Of a DNA stretch of 64,000 bases, positions 45,037 to 53,393 are shown in pieces. The position numbers were made by a program, and so were the translations under genes. This DNA is from CAVZYN01 sp963779515 (GTDB taxonomy: Bacteria; Pseudomonadota; Alphaproteobacteria; Rhizobiales; Hyphomicrobiaceae), in the NCBI GenBank assembly GCA_963779515.1, contig CAVZYN010000001.1, positions 558,001-622,000 of the forward strand, in the 5' to 3' direction. The notes beneath the pieces were generated by a model. That model had not been told where the DNA came from. It worked only from the letters and a program-made list of their open reading frames with translations, and did no database searches. Position 1 is the first letter of the stretch. Every line of letters starts with the position of its first letter.

Positions 45037-46242
45037 ATGCCGATGTCGTTCGCTGATTTCGTTGTCGATGTTGATGCGGGTGAACTTCGCCGCGGCGGCA
45101 AACCGGTCAAGCTGGAGCCGCAAGTCTTCGACCTGATCGCGTTTCTCGCGGGCAACCCTGGCCGCGTATTATCCAAGCATGACATCGCCCAGAGCGTCTG
45201 GCATGGGCGCGCAATCTCTGATTCGGCAATCTCCACACGCATCAATGCGGCGCGGCGCGCACTTGGCGATGATGGGGCGACACAGCGGTTCATCAAGACC
45301 ATCCACGGTCGCGGTTTCCGCTTCGATGCCGCCCCGCAGACCGCATCTTCGCCGGATCCCGCTGAGCAGGACGTTGCCGGCCAACTCGGGACCGTCGAGG
45401 TTCGGTATTGCCGGACGCAGGATGGGATCAACGTGGCCTACGGTGAGACGGGGCAAGGGGTGCCGCTCGTCAAAGCGGCGAGCTTTATGACCCACATCCA
45501 GTATGACTCGGAAGGCATTCTCTTCCGGGACTGGATCAGGTCATTCAGCAAGTATTGCCGTTACATCCGGTACGATGAGCGCGGCAACGGTCTCTCGGAT
45601 TGGTCGATCGAGGACTTTTCCTTCGAGAAGATGGTCGCAGATCTCGAAGCGGTGGTCGATGATCTGGCGCTGGAGCGGTTTGTTCTGCTCGGTTGTTCAC
45701 AGGGAGCATCGGTATCGATCGCGTACGCCCATCGGCATCCTGAACGCGTAGCGGGATTGATCATCTATGGTGGTTACGCGGCCGGCTGGCGCCGCTCATC
45801 GGATAAGAAGCATCGTGAAAAGCGGGAGGCCTTGCTGCATTTGGCGCGCGTCTGCTGGGGAGACGACAATCCAACCGGGCGGCAAGCCTATTCTACGCTG
45901 TTTTACCCTGATGGAACGCCCGACCAGCACGCCGAATTCATGAAATTGCAGCGGGAAACGGTTACTCCGGAAAACGCTTTTCGTCTCATGGATACATTCG
46001 CTGAGATCGATGTCAGAAATCTGTTGCCTTCCATTCAAGTGCCGACGCTGGTGATGCACACTAAAGATGACGCCGTTGTTCCAATGGACGCCGGCAAAGA
46101 GATAGCAACCGGGATCAAGGGCGCGCACTTCGTCGTTCTCGAGGGTCGCAACCACGTCGTTCAGGCCTCGGATCCAGGCTGGACGCGCTTTACCAGCGAT
46201 ATTCGAGATTTTGTTCACCGCCATAGCGGTCCTGTGCGCTAG
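45037..46242 (+). CDS. wHTH (OmpR/CadC-type) DNA-binding domain fused to alpha/beta hydrolase
   Basis: 401 residues. Residues ~5-100 are a winged helix of the CadC/OmpR type (VDVDAGELRRGGKPVKLEPQ, VFDLIAFLAGNPGRVLSKHD, then SVWHGRAISDSAISTRINAARRALGDDG and IHGRGFRF). Residues ~125-390 are an alpha/beta hydrolase with Ser221 in GCSQGASVS, Asp344/345 in HTKDDAVV and His373 in GRNHVV. No membrane helix joins them, so it is a soluble regulator whose sensor may be a hydrolase. Divergent from the flavin oxidase, which it may control. GAGGCC precedes the ATG at 45037; an earlier in-frame ATG at 44977 is less likely. Confidence 0.85.
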   Translation: MPMSFADFVVDVDAGELRRGGKPVKLEPQVFDLIAFLAGNPGRVLSKHDIAQSVWHGRAISDSAISTRINAARRALGDDGATQRFIKTIHGRGFRFDAAPQTASSPDPAEQDVAGQLGTVEVRYCRTQDGINVAYGETGQGVPLVKAASFMTHIQYDSEGILFRDWIRSFSKYCRYIRYDERGNGLSDWSIEDFSFEKMVADLEAVVDDLALERFVLLGCSQGASVSIAYAHRHPERVAGLIIYGGYAAGWRRSSDKKHREKREALLHLARVCWGDDNPTGRQAYSTLFYPDGTPDQHAEFMKLQRETVTPENAFRLMDTFAEIDVRNLLPSIQVPTLVMHTKDDAVVPMDAGKEIATGIKGAHFVVLEGRNHVVQASDPGWTRFTSDIRDFVHRHSGPVR

Positions 46243-46290
46243 CAGTTCCATCCCAGTCGATGGCAGCCCCAATCGAATCCATCGGCACTC

Positions 46291-46348
46291 AACGAGGGCC
46301 AGCAAGACCCCGGGTCTTGGCGCTGGCGCGCAGCGCCCGGGGACGCAA
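46291..46348. repeat. 58-bp dispersed palindrome, copy B
   Basis: Same orientation and almost the same sequence as copy A (43430-43488); the only difference is TT versus G in the centre. It lies between the wHTH-hydrolase gene and the small membrane protein gene. Confidence 0.85.
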
Positions 46349-46510
46349 CGGGAGCGTGTCCCGGCGACGCCGACGCCCAATCCGATTTTGGTTCCGGACG
46401 GCAGTTTTGACGGCGGTGGCGCATTCAGGCGTCCGGTGCAGTTGCCCCGTCTAACCGCTTATGCGAGTGTACAATTTGACCGAAGGCTGATCATTTGGAT
46501 TGCTTGTTTT

Positions 46511-47047
46511 ATGACAAATGTTGCCGCGCCGATTGTGCCCACGGGCGCCACCAAGCCAGAGCGTATCGATTTCCTGAAACAGGTCGTGTCGTTCACCGAG
46601 AGTAATATCCGGTCCTACGACACCAAGGCGCAGATTTCGTTGGCGGCGTTCGTCCTTTCGGCGAACCCGATTGTCGCCATCGCCGGTGTGGGGTGTGCGC
46701 CGCAGGCCGGCAAGATGGTTCTGATGGTCCTGATCGCGGTCTACTTCACGACAATCATTGCCTACCTCTGGGTCTTGTGGCCGGTCGCGCCGCCGATCCA
46801 GAAACTGACCGAGGGCCTCAAGACGCAGAATGCGTTCTTCATCCACGATCCCGTTGCGCTCGGAGCAACTGGATTTACCGCCAAGCTCGCCCAACTCGAC
46901 GTGGAGCCGGAGCTGACTTCGGAAGCGCTCAAGCTCGCACACATCCGCAGGGTCAAGGCCCAACGCTTCAAGACCGCGCTCATGGTGACGGCTGCGGCAT
47001 ATGCTTTAATTGCAGTCGCCTATTTTATCGTCGGTCGCTGCTTCTGA
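46511..47047 (+). CDS. PycTM/DUF5706-like three-helix membrane protein (candidate effector)
   Basis: 178 residues. A short amphipathic start (ERIDFLKQVVSFTESNIRSY) leads to the motif D37-T-K39-A, then helix 1 (ISLAAFVLSANPIVAIAGVG) and helix 2 (~68-92, LMVLIAVYFTTIIAYLWVLW), a ~60-residue soluble segment and a C-terminal helix (ALMVTAAAYALIAVAYFIVG). Order, size and the D-x-K-A motif are those of PycTM-type Pycsar effectors, which damage the membrane on cyclic-nucleotide signalling; I infer this by pattern only. A SLATT-type two-helix protein is the main alternative. No Shine-Dalgarno precedes the ATG; a TTGACC at 46476-46481 hints at a nearly leaderless message. The next gene starts 18 bp downstream. 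Confidence 0.65.
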   Translation: MTNVAAPIVPTGATKPERIDFLKQVVSFTESNIRSYDTKAQISLAAFVLSANPIVAIAGVGCAPQAGKMVLMVLIAVYFTTIIAYLWVLWPVAPPIQKLTEGLKTQNAFFIHDPVALGATGFTAKLAQLDVEPELTSEALKLAHIRRVKAQRFKTALMVTAAAYALIAVAYFIVGRCF

Positions 47048-47065
47048 GCGAGAAGGGACGCCACT

Positions 47066-48397
47066 ATGGTTCCGCTGACCAGATACGCGCGCAGTGGTGA
47101 CATCAACATCGCCTACCAGGTGTTCGGCGCCGGTGCTGTGGACTTAGTGGTTGTCCCTGGCTGGGTCTCGAACATCGATGTGCTTTGGGAAGAACCAACC
47201 TTCACGCGTTTTTTCCAGCGGCTTGGATCTTTTGCGCGCGTCATCCTGTTCGACAAGCGCGGCACCGGACTTTCAGATCGGGTTACCGATACGCCGACGT
47301 TGGAAGAGCGCATGGACGATGTGCGCGCGGTGATGGATGCTGTGGGCTCGAAGCGAGCCGCGCTCTTCGGCTACTCAGAAGGCGGGCCGATGTGCATGCT
47401 GTTCGCCGTGACTTACCCGGAGCGCACGGAGGCGCTGATTGCACTCGGCTCGTATGCGCGCATGGCTGAGGCACCCGACTATCCAATCGGCAGACCACTC
47501 AAGCAGCAAGAAGACATGTTGAAAGCGGTCCGCGAGCGTTGGGGCGAGCCGATCGGTATCGATGTGCGCGTGCCGAGCCTGGCGAAGGACGAGCGTTTCC
47601 GTGCGTGGTGGGCCAAATATCTGCGTTCCAGCGGCAGTCCGATGACAGTGCATGCACTGACGCGCATGAACTACGAGATCGATGTGCGCCACGTGTTGCC
47701 GTCGATCCGGGTCCCCACGCTGCTCCTGCATCCGGCACGCGACCAGGTGGTATCGGTCGAAAACTCTCGCTACATGGCCGAGCGCATCCCGGGCGCCAAG
47801 CTCGTCGAGATCGATTCCGACGATCATCTTCCATTTCTCACGCGGCCAAATGAAATCCCTGATTTGATACAGGAATTCCTGACCGGCAGCCGGGGTGAGA
47901 TCGATGAGGATCGGGTCGTGAAGACGATCATGTTCAGCGACATCGTTGGCTCAACGGAACTGGCCGGAAAACTCGGCGATGCGCGTTGGCGCGACCTGCG
48001 CGAGGCTCACCACGAGGACGTGCGCCGTCAGCTGAAAATCTACCGCGGCCAGGAAGTGGATACCGCTGGCGACGGTTTTTATGCCGCCTTCGACGGTCCG
48101 GCGCGCGCCATCCGTTGCGCCCGCGAAGTGCGCGATTCTGCCAAGTCTCTCGGCATGACAACCCGCGTTGGGCTGCATACCGGCGAGTGTCTGCTCGGCG
48201 AGAAACTATCAGGACTGGCCGTACATATCGGCGCACGAGTCGCAGGGCTTGCGCCCGCCGGTAGGGTGCTTGTGTCGCAGACAGTCAGGGACCTGGTCGC
48301 CGGCTCCGGGTTTGAGTTCGATAACTTTGGCGCGCATGCGCTGAAGGGCGTTCCCGATTCATGGCAGTTGTATGCCGTTAGGGAAAGCACACCCTGA
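47066..48397 (+). CDS. Alpha/beta hydrolase-class III nucleotide cyclase fusion
   Basis: 443 residues. Residues ~10-270 are an alpha/beta hydrolase (Ser104 in GYSEGGP, Asp226 in HPARDQVVS, His254 in SDDHLPF). Residues ~280-440 are a class III cyclase: metal Asp292 in MFSDIVGST and Asp336 in VDTAGDGFYAAF. The Lys that selects purine in adenylate cyclases is Asp332 here, and the N-x-x-A-R motif is changed to HIGAR, so the nucleotide made cannot be predicted. Cyclase-hydrolase fusions of this kind are common in this order with unknown role. It is 18 bp after the PycTM-like gene and on the same strand. Confidence 0.92.
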   Translation: MVPLTRYARSGDINIAYQVFGAGAVDLVVVPGWVSNIDVLWEEPTFTRFFQRLGSFARVILFDKRGTGLSDRVTDTPTLEERMDDVRAVMDAVGSKRAALFGYSEGGPMCMLFAVTYPERTEALIALGSYARMAEAPDYPIGRPLKQQEDMLKAVRERWGEPIGIDVRVPSLAKDERFRAWWAKYLRSSGSPMTVHALTRMNYEIDVRHVLPSIRVPTLLLHPARDQVVSVENSRYMAERIPGAKLVEIDSDDHLPFLTRPNEIPDLIQEFLTGSRGEIDEDRVVKTIMFSDIVGSTELAGKLGDARWRDLREAHHEDVRRQLKIYRGQEVDTAGDGFYAAFDGPARAIRCAREVRDSAKSLGMTTRVGLHTGECLLGEKLSGLAVHIGARVAGLAPAGRVLVSQTVRDLVAGSGFEFDNFGAHALKGVPDSWQLYAVRESTP

Positions 48398-48550
48398 CCG
48401 GCCAAGAGTCGCCTCGTGCTGCTGTCAAGGCTAACCTGCTCCAAATCAGACCCGTGACGGCGACACTTGTCCCTAATACCGTCCGGCCGAAGTTCTGACT
48501 CGGTGTGATTTGGCCGGCCGGCCGGTATTCTCTATTGCTTGCGCGCGGCG

Positions 48551-48632
48551 GCCCCTCATCCGGCCCGTCTCTCTTTGCGCTTCGCGCGGGGCTGCACCTT
48601 CTCCCCGGGAAAAACGGGGAGAAGAAAGAGAC
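48551..48632. repeat. Dispersed hairpin repeat, copy 1
   Basis: About 82 bases matching copy 2 (50403-50485) at most positions, including TTTGCGCTTCGCGCGGGGC and the stem TTCTCCCCG/CGGGGAGAA around GGAAAAA. Sits between the cyclase and OsmC genes, which converge, and may act as a terminator. Confidence 0.75.
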
Positions 48633-48678
48633 CGCGAAACGTCTCTTCCTGACCCGCACTGGAACGATGCCGGCGCGG

Positions 48679-49191
48679 TCAAACCAGCGAGATATCGACA
48701 GCCACTGGCGGCCCGTCGCGCAGCGTTTTGTTGACGGCCAATTCCGTCGCAGCCCATTCCGCTAGCTCGCGAAGCACGCTTTCTGGAACGTTGCCGGCGC
48801 CGAGCTTGATCGTCATGCGCAGGCTGGAAAGCGAGAGGGGCACGCCATCAATGCCGACCACGCCGCGCGCATCCATCTCGCTATCAACGCTGACCTCGAG
48901 CGATTTGAGCTCAATGCCGCGCATGGCCGCCTGCATGGCAAGTGCGGTGCCCGTGCACGACGCCATGGCCGCGCGCAGCAGCCAGCCCGGGTTTGAGCCG
49001 GCACCGTTGCCGCCCAACGTTTCCGGCATGTCGGTGAGGGCTTTCTCCCCGGCGGGTCCGGTGGTCACGAACTGCAGGCCCTCCTGCCAAACCGCGGTGG
49101 CGGTCGCATTGGGTTTCTTCGCGGCTGAAGGTCGCTCCAGAAACAAGCGACGGGCTCGCTCCAAAGCATCGCGTGCGCGCAGATTGGACAT
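48679..49191 (-). CDS. OsmC-family protein
   Basis: 170 residues. The peroxiredoxin-like Cys is in LLRAAMASCTGTALAMQAAM; the second Cys of the OsmC pair is missing (VNKTLRDGPPVAVD). Such proteins detoxify organic hydroperoxides or handle sulfur species; with one Cys the peroxidase activity is doubtful. Same strand as the methyltransferase 27 bp upstream. Confidence 0.85.
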   Translation of the reverse strand: MSNLRARDALERARRLFLERPSAAKKPNATATAVWQEGLQFVTTGPAGEKALTDMPETLGGNGAGSNPGWLLRAAMASCTGTALAMQAAMRGIELKSLEVSVDSEMDARGVVGIDGVPLSLSSLRMTIKLGAGNVPESVLRELAEWAATELAVNKTLRDGPPVAVDISLV

Positions 49192-49218
49192 GCTCAGCTC
49201 CTTGTTACTTCGTGCTCC

Positions 49219-50034
49219 TCACTTCGTCCCCACGACGACGACAAACTCTCCCGGAACCGAATATCCTTCGTCATGCCGGTACGGCTCGAGTGAAGCTAGG
49301 TACTCTGTGTGGGCCTCGGTCTTGGCATCATCAGAGAAGCGGCTGTAGGCGAGCCCGACAGGTCCGCCTGCAAACGCTGCCTCGCAGGCTTCAGCAGGCG
49401 TCGCGTAAAGTAGAAGTGTCTCGAGGCGCCGCATAGCGATGTCGCGGAACCCGGCCGCGGCAAAGGCGTGGTGCAAGCTGTCGCCCGTACCGAGGCGAAA
49501 GAACATCGGGCACACGTCGGACTGCACGCGCGCATCGACGATCGGAAATATCTCAGCCCAGCCGCATTTGCTTCGCTGCCCCCACACTGCCGCGACCGCA
49601 CGTCCACCGGGGCGAACGAGGCGGTGGAATTCGCGAACCGCCTGCTCCGGATCGGGCACGTACATCAAGCCGAGCGCACACAATGTCATGTCGAACGTGC
49701 CGTCGGCGAACTTCAGGTCTTCGGCATCCATGCGCTCGAACCGAACATTGGCGATCCCGCGTGCGACTGCCGCTTCGCGTGCCGCCGTAACCATCTGATC
49801 AGATATATCCGTGCCGGCGACGTTACCTTCGGGGGCGACGATTGCCGCAGCCCTGAAGGTCACGAGCCCGGTGCCGCACGCGACATCGAGAACCCGGTCT
49901 CCGGACTTGAGTTCGGCCAATTCCAGCAGCGCACGTTGTGCCGGCTCGAGTTGTGCTTGCCATGTGCGCTCGTAGTAGGGTGCTGCCTTGTCCCAACCGT
50001 ACCGTTGAACCCGCCTTTGGAGGTTGGCGTCCAT
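49219..50034 (-). CDS. SAM-dependent methyltransferase
   Basis: 271 residues. Rossmann motif I is LDVACGTGLVTFRAAA; motif II GTDISDQMV; then DAEDLKFADGTFDMTLCALG with a PDPEQAVREFHRLVRPGG turn. UbiE/COQ5-like layout. The acceptor is unknown. ATG at 50034 is supported by GAGAAG upstream. Confidence 0.87.
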   Translation of the reverse strand: MDANLQRRVQRYGWDKAAPYYERTWQAQLEPAQRALLELAELKSGDRVLDVACGTGLVTFRAAAIVAPEGNVAGTDISDQMVTAAREAAVARGIANVRFERMDAEDLKFADGTFDMTLCALGLMYVPDPEQAVREFHRLVRPGGRAVAAVWGQRSKCGWAEIFPIVDARVQSDVCPMFFRLGTGDSLHHAFAAAGFRDIAMRRLETLLLYATPAEACEAAFAGGPVGLAYSRFSDDAKTEAHTEYLASLEPYRHDEGYSVPGEFVVVVGTK

Positions 50035-50254
50035 CTGACTTCTCACGTGGGAGCCGAACGCTGCAGAGCCAGCGAGCGAGAAACATCAGATGGCAGCCTA
50101 ACATGCCCCACCAGGTCCGCAAGAGTGCGGGTTTCTCGGGCATCGGCATCGCAGACGGTACCACTGGCTCGGGCCGATGTTCGAGAAGCGCCACGGCACG
50201 GCGTCATCGACGCGCCGCTTTTGAGCCGAAGGCGACATTCGAGGCCGGCGCTTT

Positions 50255-50282
50255 CCCTCGCCCCGTCCTTACGGGGAGAGGG
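50255..50282. repeat. Hairpin repeat
   Basis: CCCTCGCCCCGT (50255-50266) pairs with ACGGGGAGAGGG (50271-50282) around a CCTT loop, with one mismatch. Related in style to the copies at 48551 and 50403. Confidence 0.65.
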
Positions 50283-50402
50283 CGACGGCGGCGTGCGCGC
50301 GAAGCAAAGCACGCCGCCGTGGGTGAGGGGCGGCCACGTGCTCGGGTCGCTCACTTAAAGACTTGCGTGCGCGCGGATCGATCACCGACAGCAATCGTGG
50401 CT

Positions 50403-50485
50403 GCCCCTGATCCGGCCCCATTCTTTTTGCGCTTCGCGCGGGGCGGCCACCTTCTCCCCGGGAAAAACGGGGAGAAGGAAGAGAC
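50403..50485. repeat. Dispersed hairpin repeat, copy 2
   Basis: Matches copy 1 (48551-48632) including the TTCTCCCCG/CGGGGAGAA stem; orientation is the same. Confidence 0.75.
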
Positions 50486-50883
50486 AGCGACCGCCGCAAC
50501 CTGTGAGCCCCGTTCGGAGTGCTCACGCCAGCGCAACGCTCACTGTGTCGCGAAAGATACTTAACAGTTCGAAGGTCGTGCGCCTCCCTTTGCCAATGCT
50601 CCGCACTCGGCAATTTGCGCGATGCGGTTCGTCGCACGCGGAATCGGAAACGGAGGGTGCACGAGTACGCCGGACGCATCGCGCGCCGCAACATGTTCCG
50701 CATCGTTCCGAGGTCGAAATGGGGTGCTGAAGTGCGCAGCGGGGATGGGTGTGCGAGCCCATCGCCGATTCGCGAAAGTCAGACGATGAAAACGTGTCGC
50801 ACGATGCGAATGCGTGCCGCTGAGACTGCCGCCGCCGTGATGCTGCGGCACGGCACAGCACGTGCGCCGCTTCTTCGACTTCG

Positions 50884-52153
50884 TCACGGATTGTCGCGTG
50901 ATGGATCCTCGGGACCAGCCAGAGGACGACATAGCGCCATCCAATTGAGCGCGCCGCGGGCAGCGTAGACGCCGGTCGCGTAACACGCCTGCAGCAGATA
51001 GCCGCCGGTCGGTGCGTCCCAGTCGAGCATCTCGCCGGCAGCGAACACGCCGGGCTTCGCCTTGAGCATCAGATGATCGTCGAGAGCCGCGAAGGCGATG
51101 CCGCCCGCGCTCGAAATCGCGCGCGAGAGATCGCCGGTGCCGGTGACGGTGAGCCGCACGTCCTTGATGCGCGCGGCGAGCGCTGCAGCGTCATTTGGTG
51201 AGCGCGCCGCGCGTATCGTCGCGCAGCAGCGCGATCGCGGCGGGCGGCAGCGCCAGGGTCTTGCGCAAGTGATTGGTCAGCGTGTCCTTGCCGCGCGGGC
51301 GGGCGAGGCGCGCGGCAAGCACGTCCGCCGTCAGGTCGGGTCTGAGATCGATGCTGATCTGCGCCGGCCCCCGCGCGAGGGCGGCCCGGATCGCGGGCGA
51401 CAGCGCATAAATCGCGCCGCCTTCGAGGCCCGCGGCGGTGATGACGGCTTCGCCACGTTGCGTCGCGCCATCGATCGTGATCGCGATGCGCTTCAACGGC
51501 GCGCCGGCAAAGCGCGCGCGGATGTGATCAGACCATGCGACGGCGACGCCGGCATTGGAGGCAACGAGCGGGGCGACATCGACACCGGTCGCGCGCAAGG
51601 TCTCGACCCATCCGCCGTCAGCGCCGAGGCGCGGCCAGCTTGCGCCGCCGAGGGCGAGGATTGTGGCGTCCGGCGTGACGTTGAAAATTTCGCCGGTGTC
51701 GCGCTGAAACGTGAGCGCGCCGTTTGCCGACCAGCCGCGCCAGGCGGTGCGGGTCTCGACCGTGACGCCGAGCGTGGCGAGACGCCTGAGCCAAGCGCGG
51801 AGCAGCGGCGACGCCTTCATGCTCTTGGGGAACACGCGGCCACTGGAGCCGACAAACGTGGGTTGCCCAAGCGCTTCGCACCACTGGGTGAGGCCGGCGG
51901 GTGAGAAGTGTTCGATCAGCGGCGACAGCACGGGAGCAGCAGTGCCATAGCGCCTGACGAACGTCTCGAGCGGTTCGCTGTGCGTCAGATTGAGGCCGCC
52001 TCGCCCGGCCATCAGAAATTTTCGGCCGAGCGAGGGCATGCGATCATAGAGCGTCACCGATGCTCCCGCCGTCGCGAGGGTTTCGGCGGCGATGAGGCCC
52101 GCGGGGCCGCCGCCGATGACGGCGACCGTTTTGCCGGTGGCGGAAACGCTCAT
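50884..52153 (-). pseudogene. HI0933-like (TIGR03862-type) flavoprotein, frameshifted
   Basis: The first frame (from 52153) has the dinucleotide fold VAVIGGGPAGLIAAETLA, then GRKFLMAGRGGLNLTHSEPL and GGASWPRLGADGGWVETL and stops at 51191. The next frame continues NDAAALAARIKDVRLTVTGT, then SSAGGIAFAALDDHLMLK and FAAGEMLDWDAPTGGYLLQA (the C-terminal FAD motif), ending at 50884. One extra T in 51194-51196 on the plus strand (AAA instead of AA on the coding strand) causes the shift; correction gives about 422 residues. These are NAD(P)/FAD oxidoreductases of uncertain substrate. Follows the b561-YceI gene by one base. Confidence 0.88.
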
Positions 52154-52154
52154 G

Positions 52155-53393
52155 TCACCCCTGACGCTCGGCGACGAGCTTCAACGTGACGCGGACGTCG
52201 GAGGCGATAAAAAGCCCGGGAATTGGGCTTTTTGAGCCAATTCCGAACTGCAGACGATCCAGCGTGAGTTCGCCCGTTGCCTCCGCGCGGCGGCCGGAGT
52301 GCGCGAGCACGAATGGGAGTGCGACCGGCACGCTGGTGCCGCGCAGCGTCAGTGTGCCGTGCAGAATAAAGCCCGTTGCAGTGCGCTCCGCGCGGGTGGC
52401 GCGCAGATGCGCTGTGGGATGGCGGGCGGCGTCGAACCAGTCGGGCATTTTCAGCGCCGCATCGATGTCGGGCGTGCCGGTCGTCAGTGCGGCGATGCCG
52501 ATGCTGATGTCGATGTCCACCGTCTCGGGGGCGGCAGGGTCGAAGGTGATGCGTGCCGTAAAGTCCGGGAAGCGGCCGCGCACGGTGTCGGCGCCGGCTT
52601 TGACGCTGAAGCTGAGCGAGGAGGCCGCCGCATCGACGGTCCAGGCCGGTGCGGTGGCTGTCGCCGGGACAGCGGCCGATGCGAGCAGGGCGGCGCCGAG
52701 AGCGACAGACATCAAAAATGCAGACACGCGGATGCGCGGCGGCGTGTGGTCGCGGCGCCCAATCCGCGGACCGGACCGGGGCCCAATCCGGGGCCGAATC
52801 CCTGGCAAGAGCCGCATGCGTGCGCGCAGGTCGATGCCGTGGCGCCGATGATAGAGGGCAGCGGCGATGTGGACGAGAACGAGGAGGCCGAGGGCGAGCG
52901 CGGTGTAGCGGTGCAGGTTTGCGTAATAGGTTTCGAACACGCCGCGGGTCTCGACCGGGAGCGTCGACCAGCCCGGCAGGTGCGGGACGGTGACGAGATT
53001 GAAATAACGGGTCGGGACATTGAGTGCCGCGGACGAGACCAGCAGCCAGCCCGTGACCGGCAGCGCGATGAGGAGCATATAGAGCGCCAGGTGCGCGGAC
53101 TGGGCGAGACGCGTGAGCCGCGCGGAGATGCCAGCGGGGAGCGGTGGCGGCGCATGCCGTAGGCGCCAGACGATCCGCACCAGCATCAACGCCAGGATCG
53201 TGAAGCCGAGCGATTTGTGCAGCTGGTAGAGCCAGAACTTGGTCTCGAGCGCGACGGCCGCGCGTTTCATGACGAGGCCGAGCGGGAGCATCGCCAGAAC
53301 CGCCAGCGCCACCAGCCAATGCAGCACGATGGCGACGCGCGTGTAGTGGCGCGGCGAAGCGGCGGCGGCCGCCGTCCTTTGCGCGTCCGTCAC
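52155..53393 (-). CDS. Cytochrome b561-YceI fusion
   Basis: 412 residues. Residues ~20-200 are a four-helix cytochrome b561 of the CybB type (RVAIVLHWLVALAVLAMLPL; LYQLHKSLGFTILALMLVRI; ANLHRYTALALGLLVLVHIA) with haem His residues. A Pro/Arg-rich linker and a new hydrophobic segment lead to a YceI-like lipocalin domain (~255-405, WTVDAAASSLSFSVKAG and LTLDRLQFGIG), which binds quinone-like lipids in homologues. Fusion of the two is uncommon but seen. GTG at 53393 overlaps the VOC gene stop (GTGA) and has GGGG upstream. Confidence 0.88.
   Translation of the reverse strand: MTDAQRTAAAAASPRHYTRVAIVLHWLVALAVLAMLPLGLVMKRAAVALETKFWLYQLHKSLGFTILALMLVRIVWRLRHAPPPLPAGISARLTRLAQSAHLALYMLLIALPVTGWLLVSSAALNVPTRYFNLVTVPHLPGWSTLPVETRGVFETYYANLHRYTALALGLLVLVHIAAALYHRRHGIDLRARMRLLPGIRPRIGPRSGPRIGRRDHTPPRIRVSAFLMSVALGAALLASAAVPATATAPAWTVDAAASSLSFSVKAGADTVRGRFPDFTARITFDPAAPETVDIDISIGIAALTTGTPDIDAALKMPDWFDAARHPTAHLRATRAERTATGFILHGTLTLRGTSVPVALPFVLAHSGRRAEATGELTLDRLQFGIGSKSPIPGLFIASDVRVTLKLVAERQG

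Larger units (their letters stand above)
50035..50883. other. 850-bp gene-free region rich in palindromes
   Basis: No reading frame here has a recognisable family or codon usage like the neighbours. It holds a 12-bp-stem hairpin (50255-50282) and copy 2 of the 82-base repeat (50403-50485). The 50520-50880 part has no palindrome I can assign and may be a decayed element. Confidence 0.6.

Noticed and set aside
43430..46348. Composite transposon bounded by the 58-bp repeats
   Set aside because: No transposase or target duplication is seen; the repeats are palindromic elements of a type seen elsewhere.
50519..50968. A 149-codon plus-strand frame
   Set aside because: No family resemblance, no ribosome-binding site, overlaps the flavoprotein terminus and lies in a repeat-rich gap.
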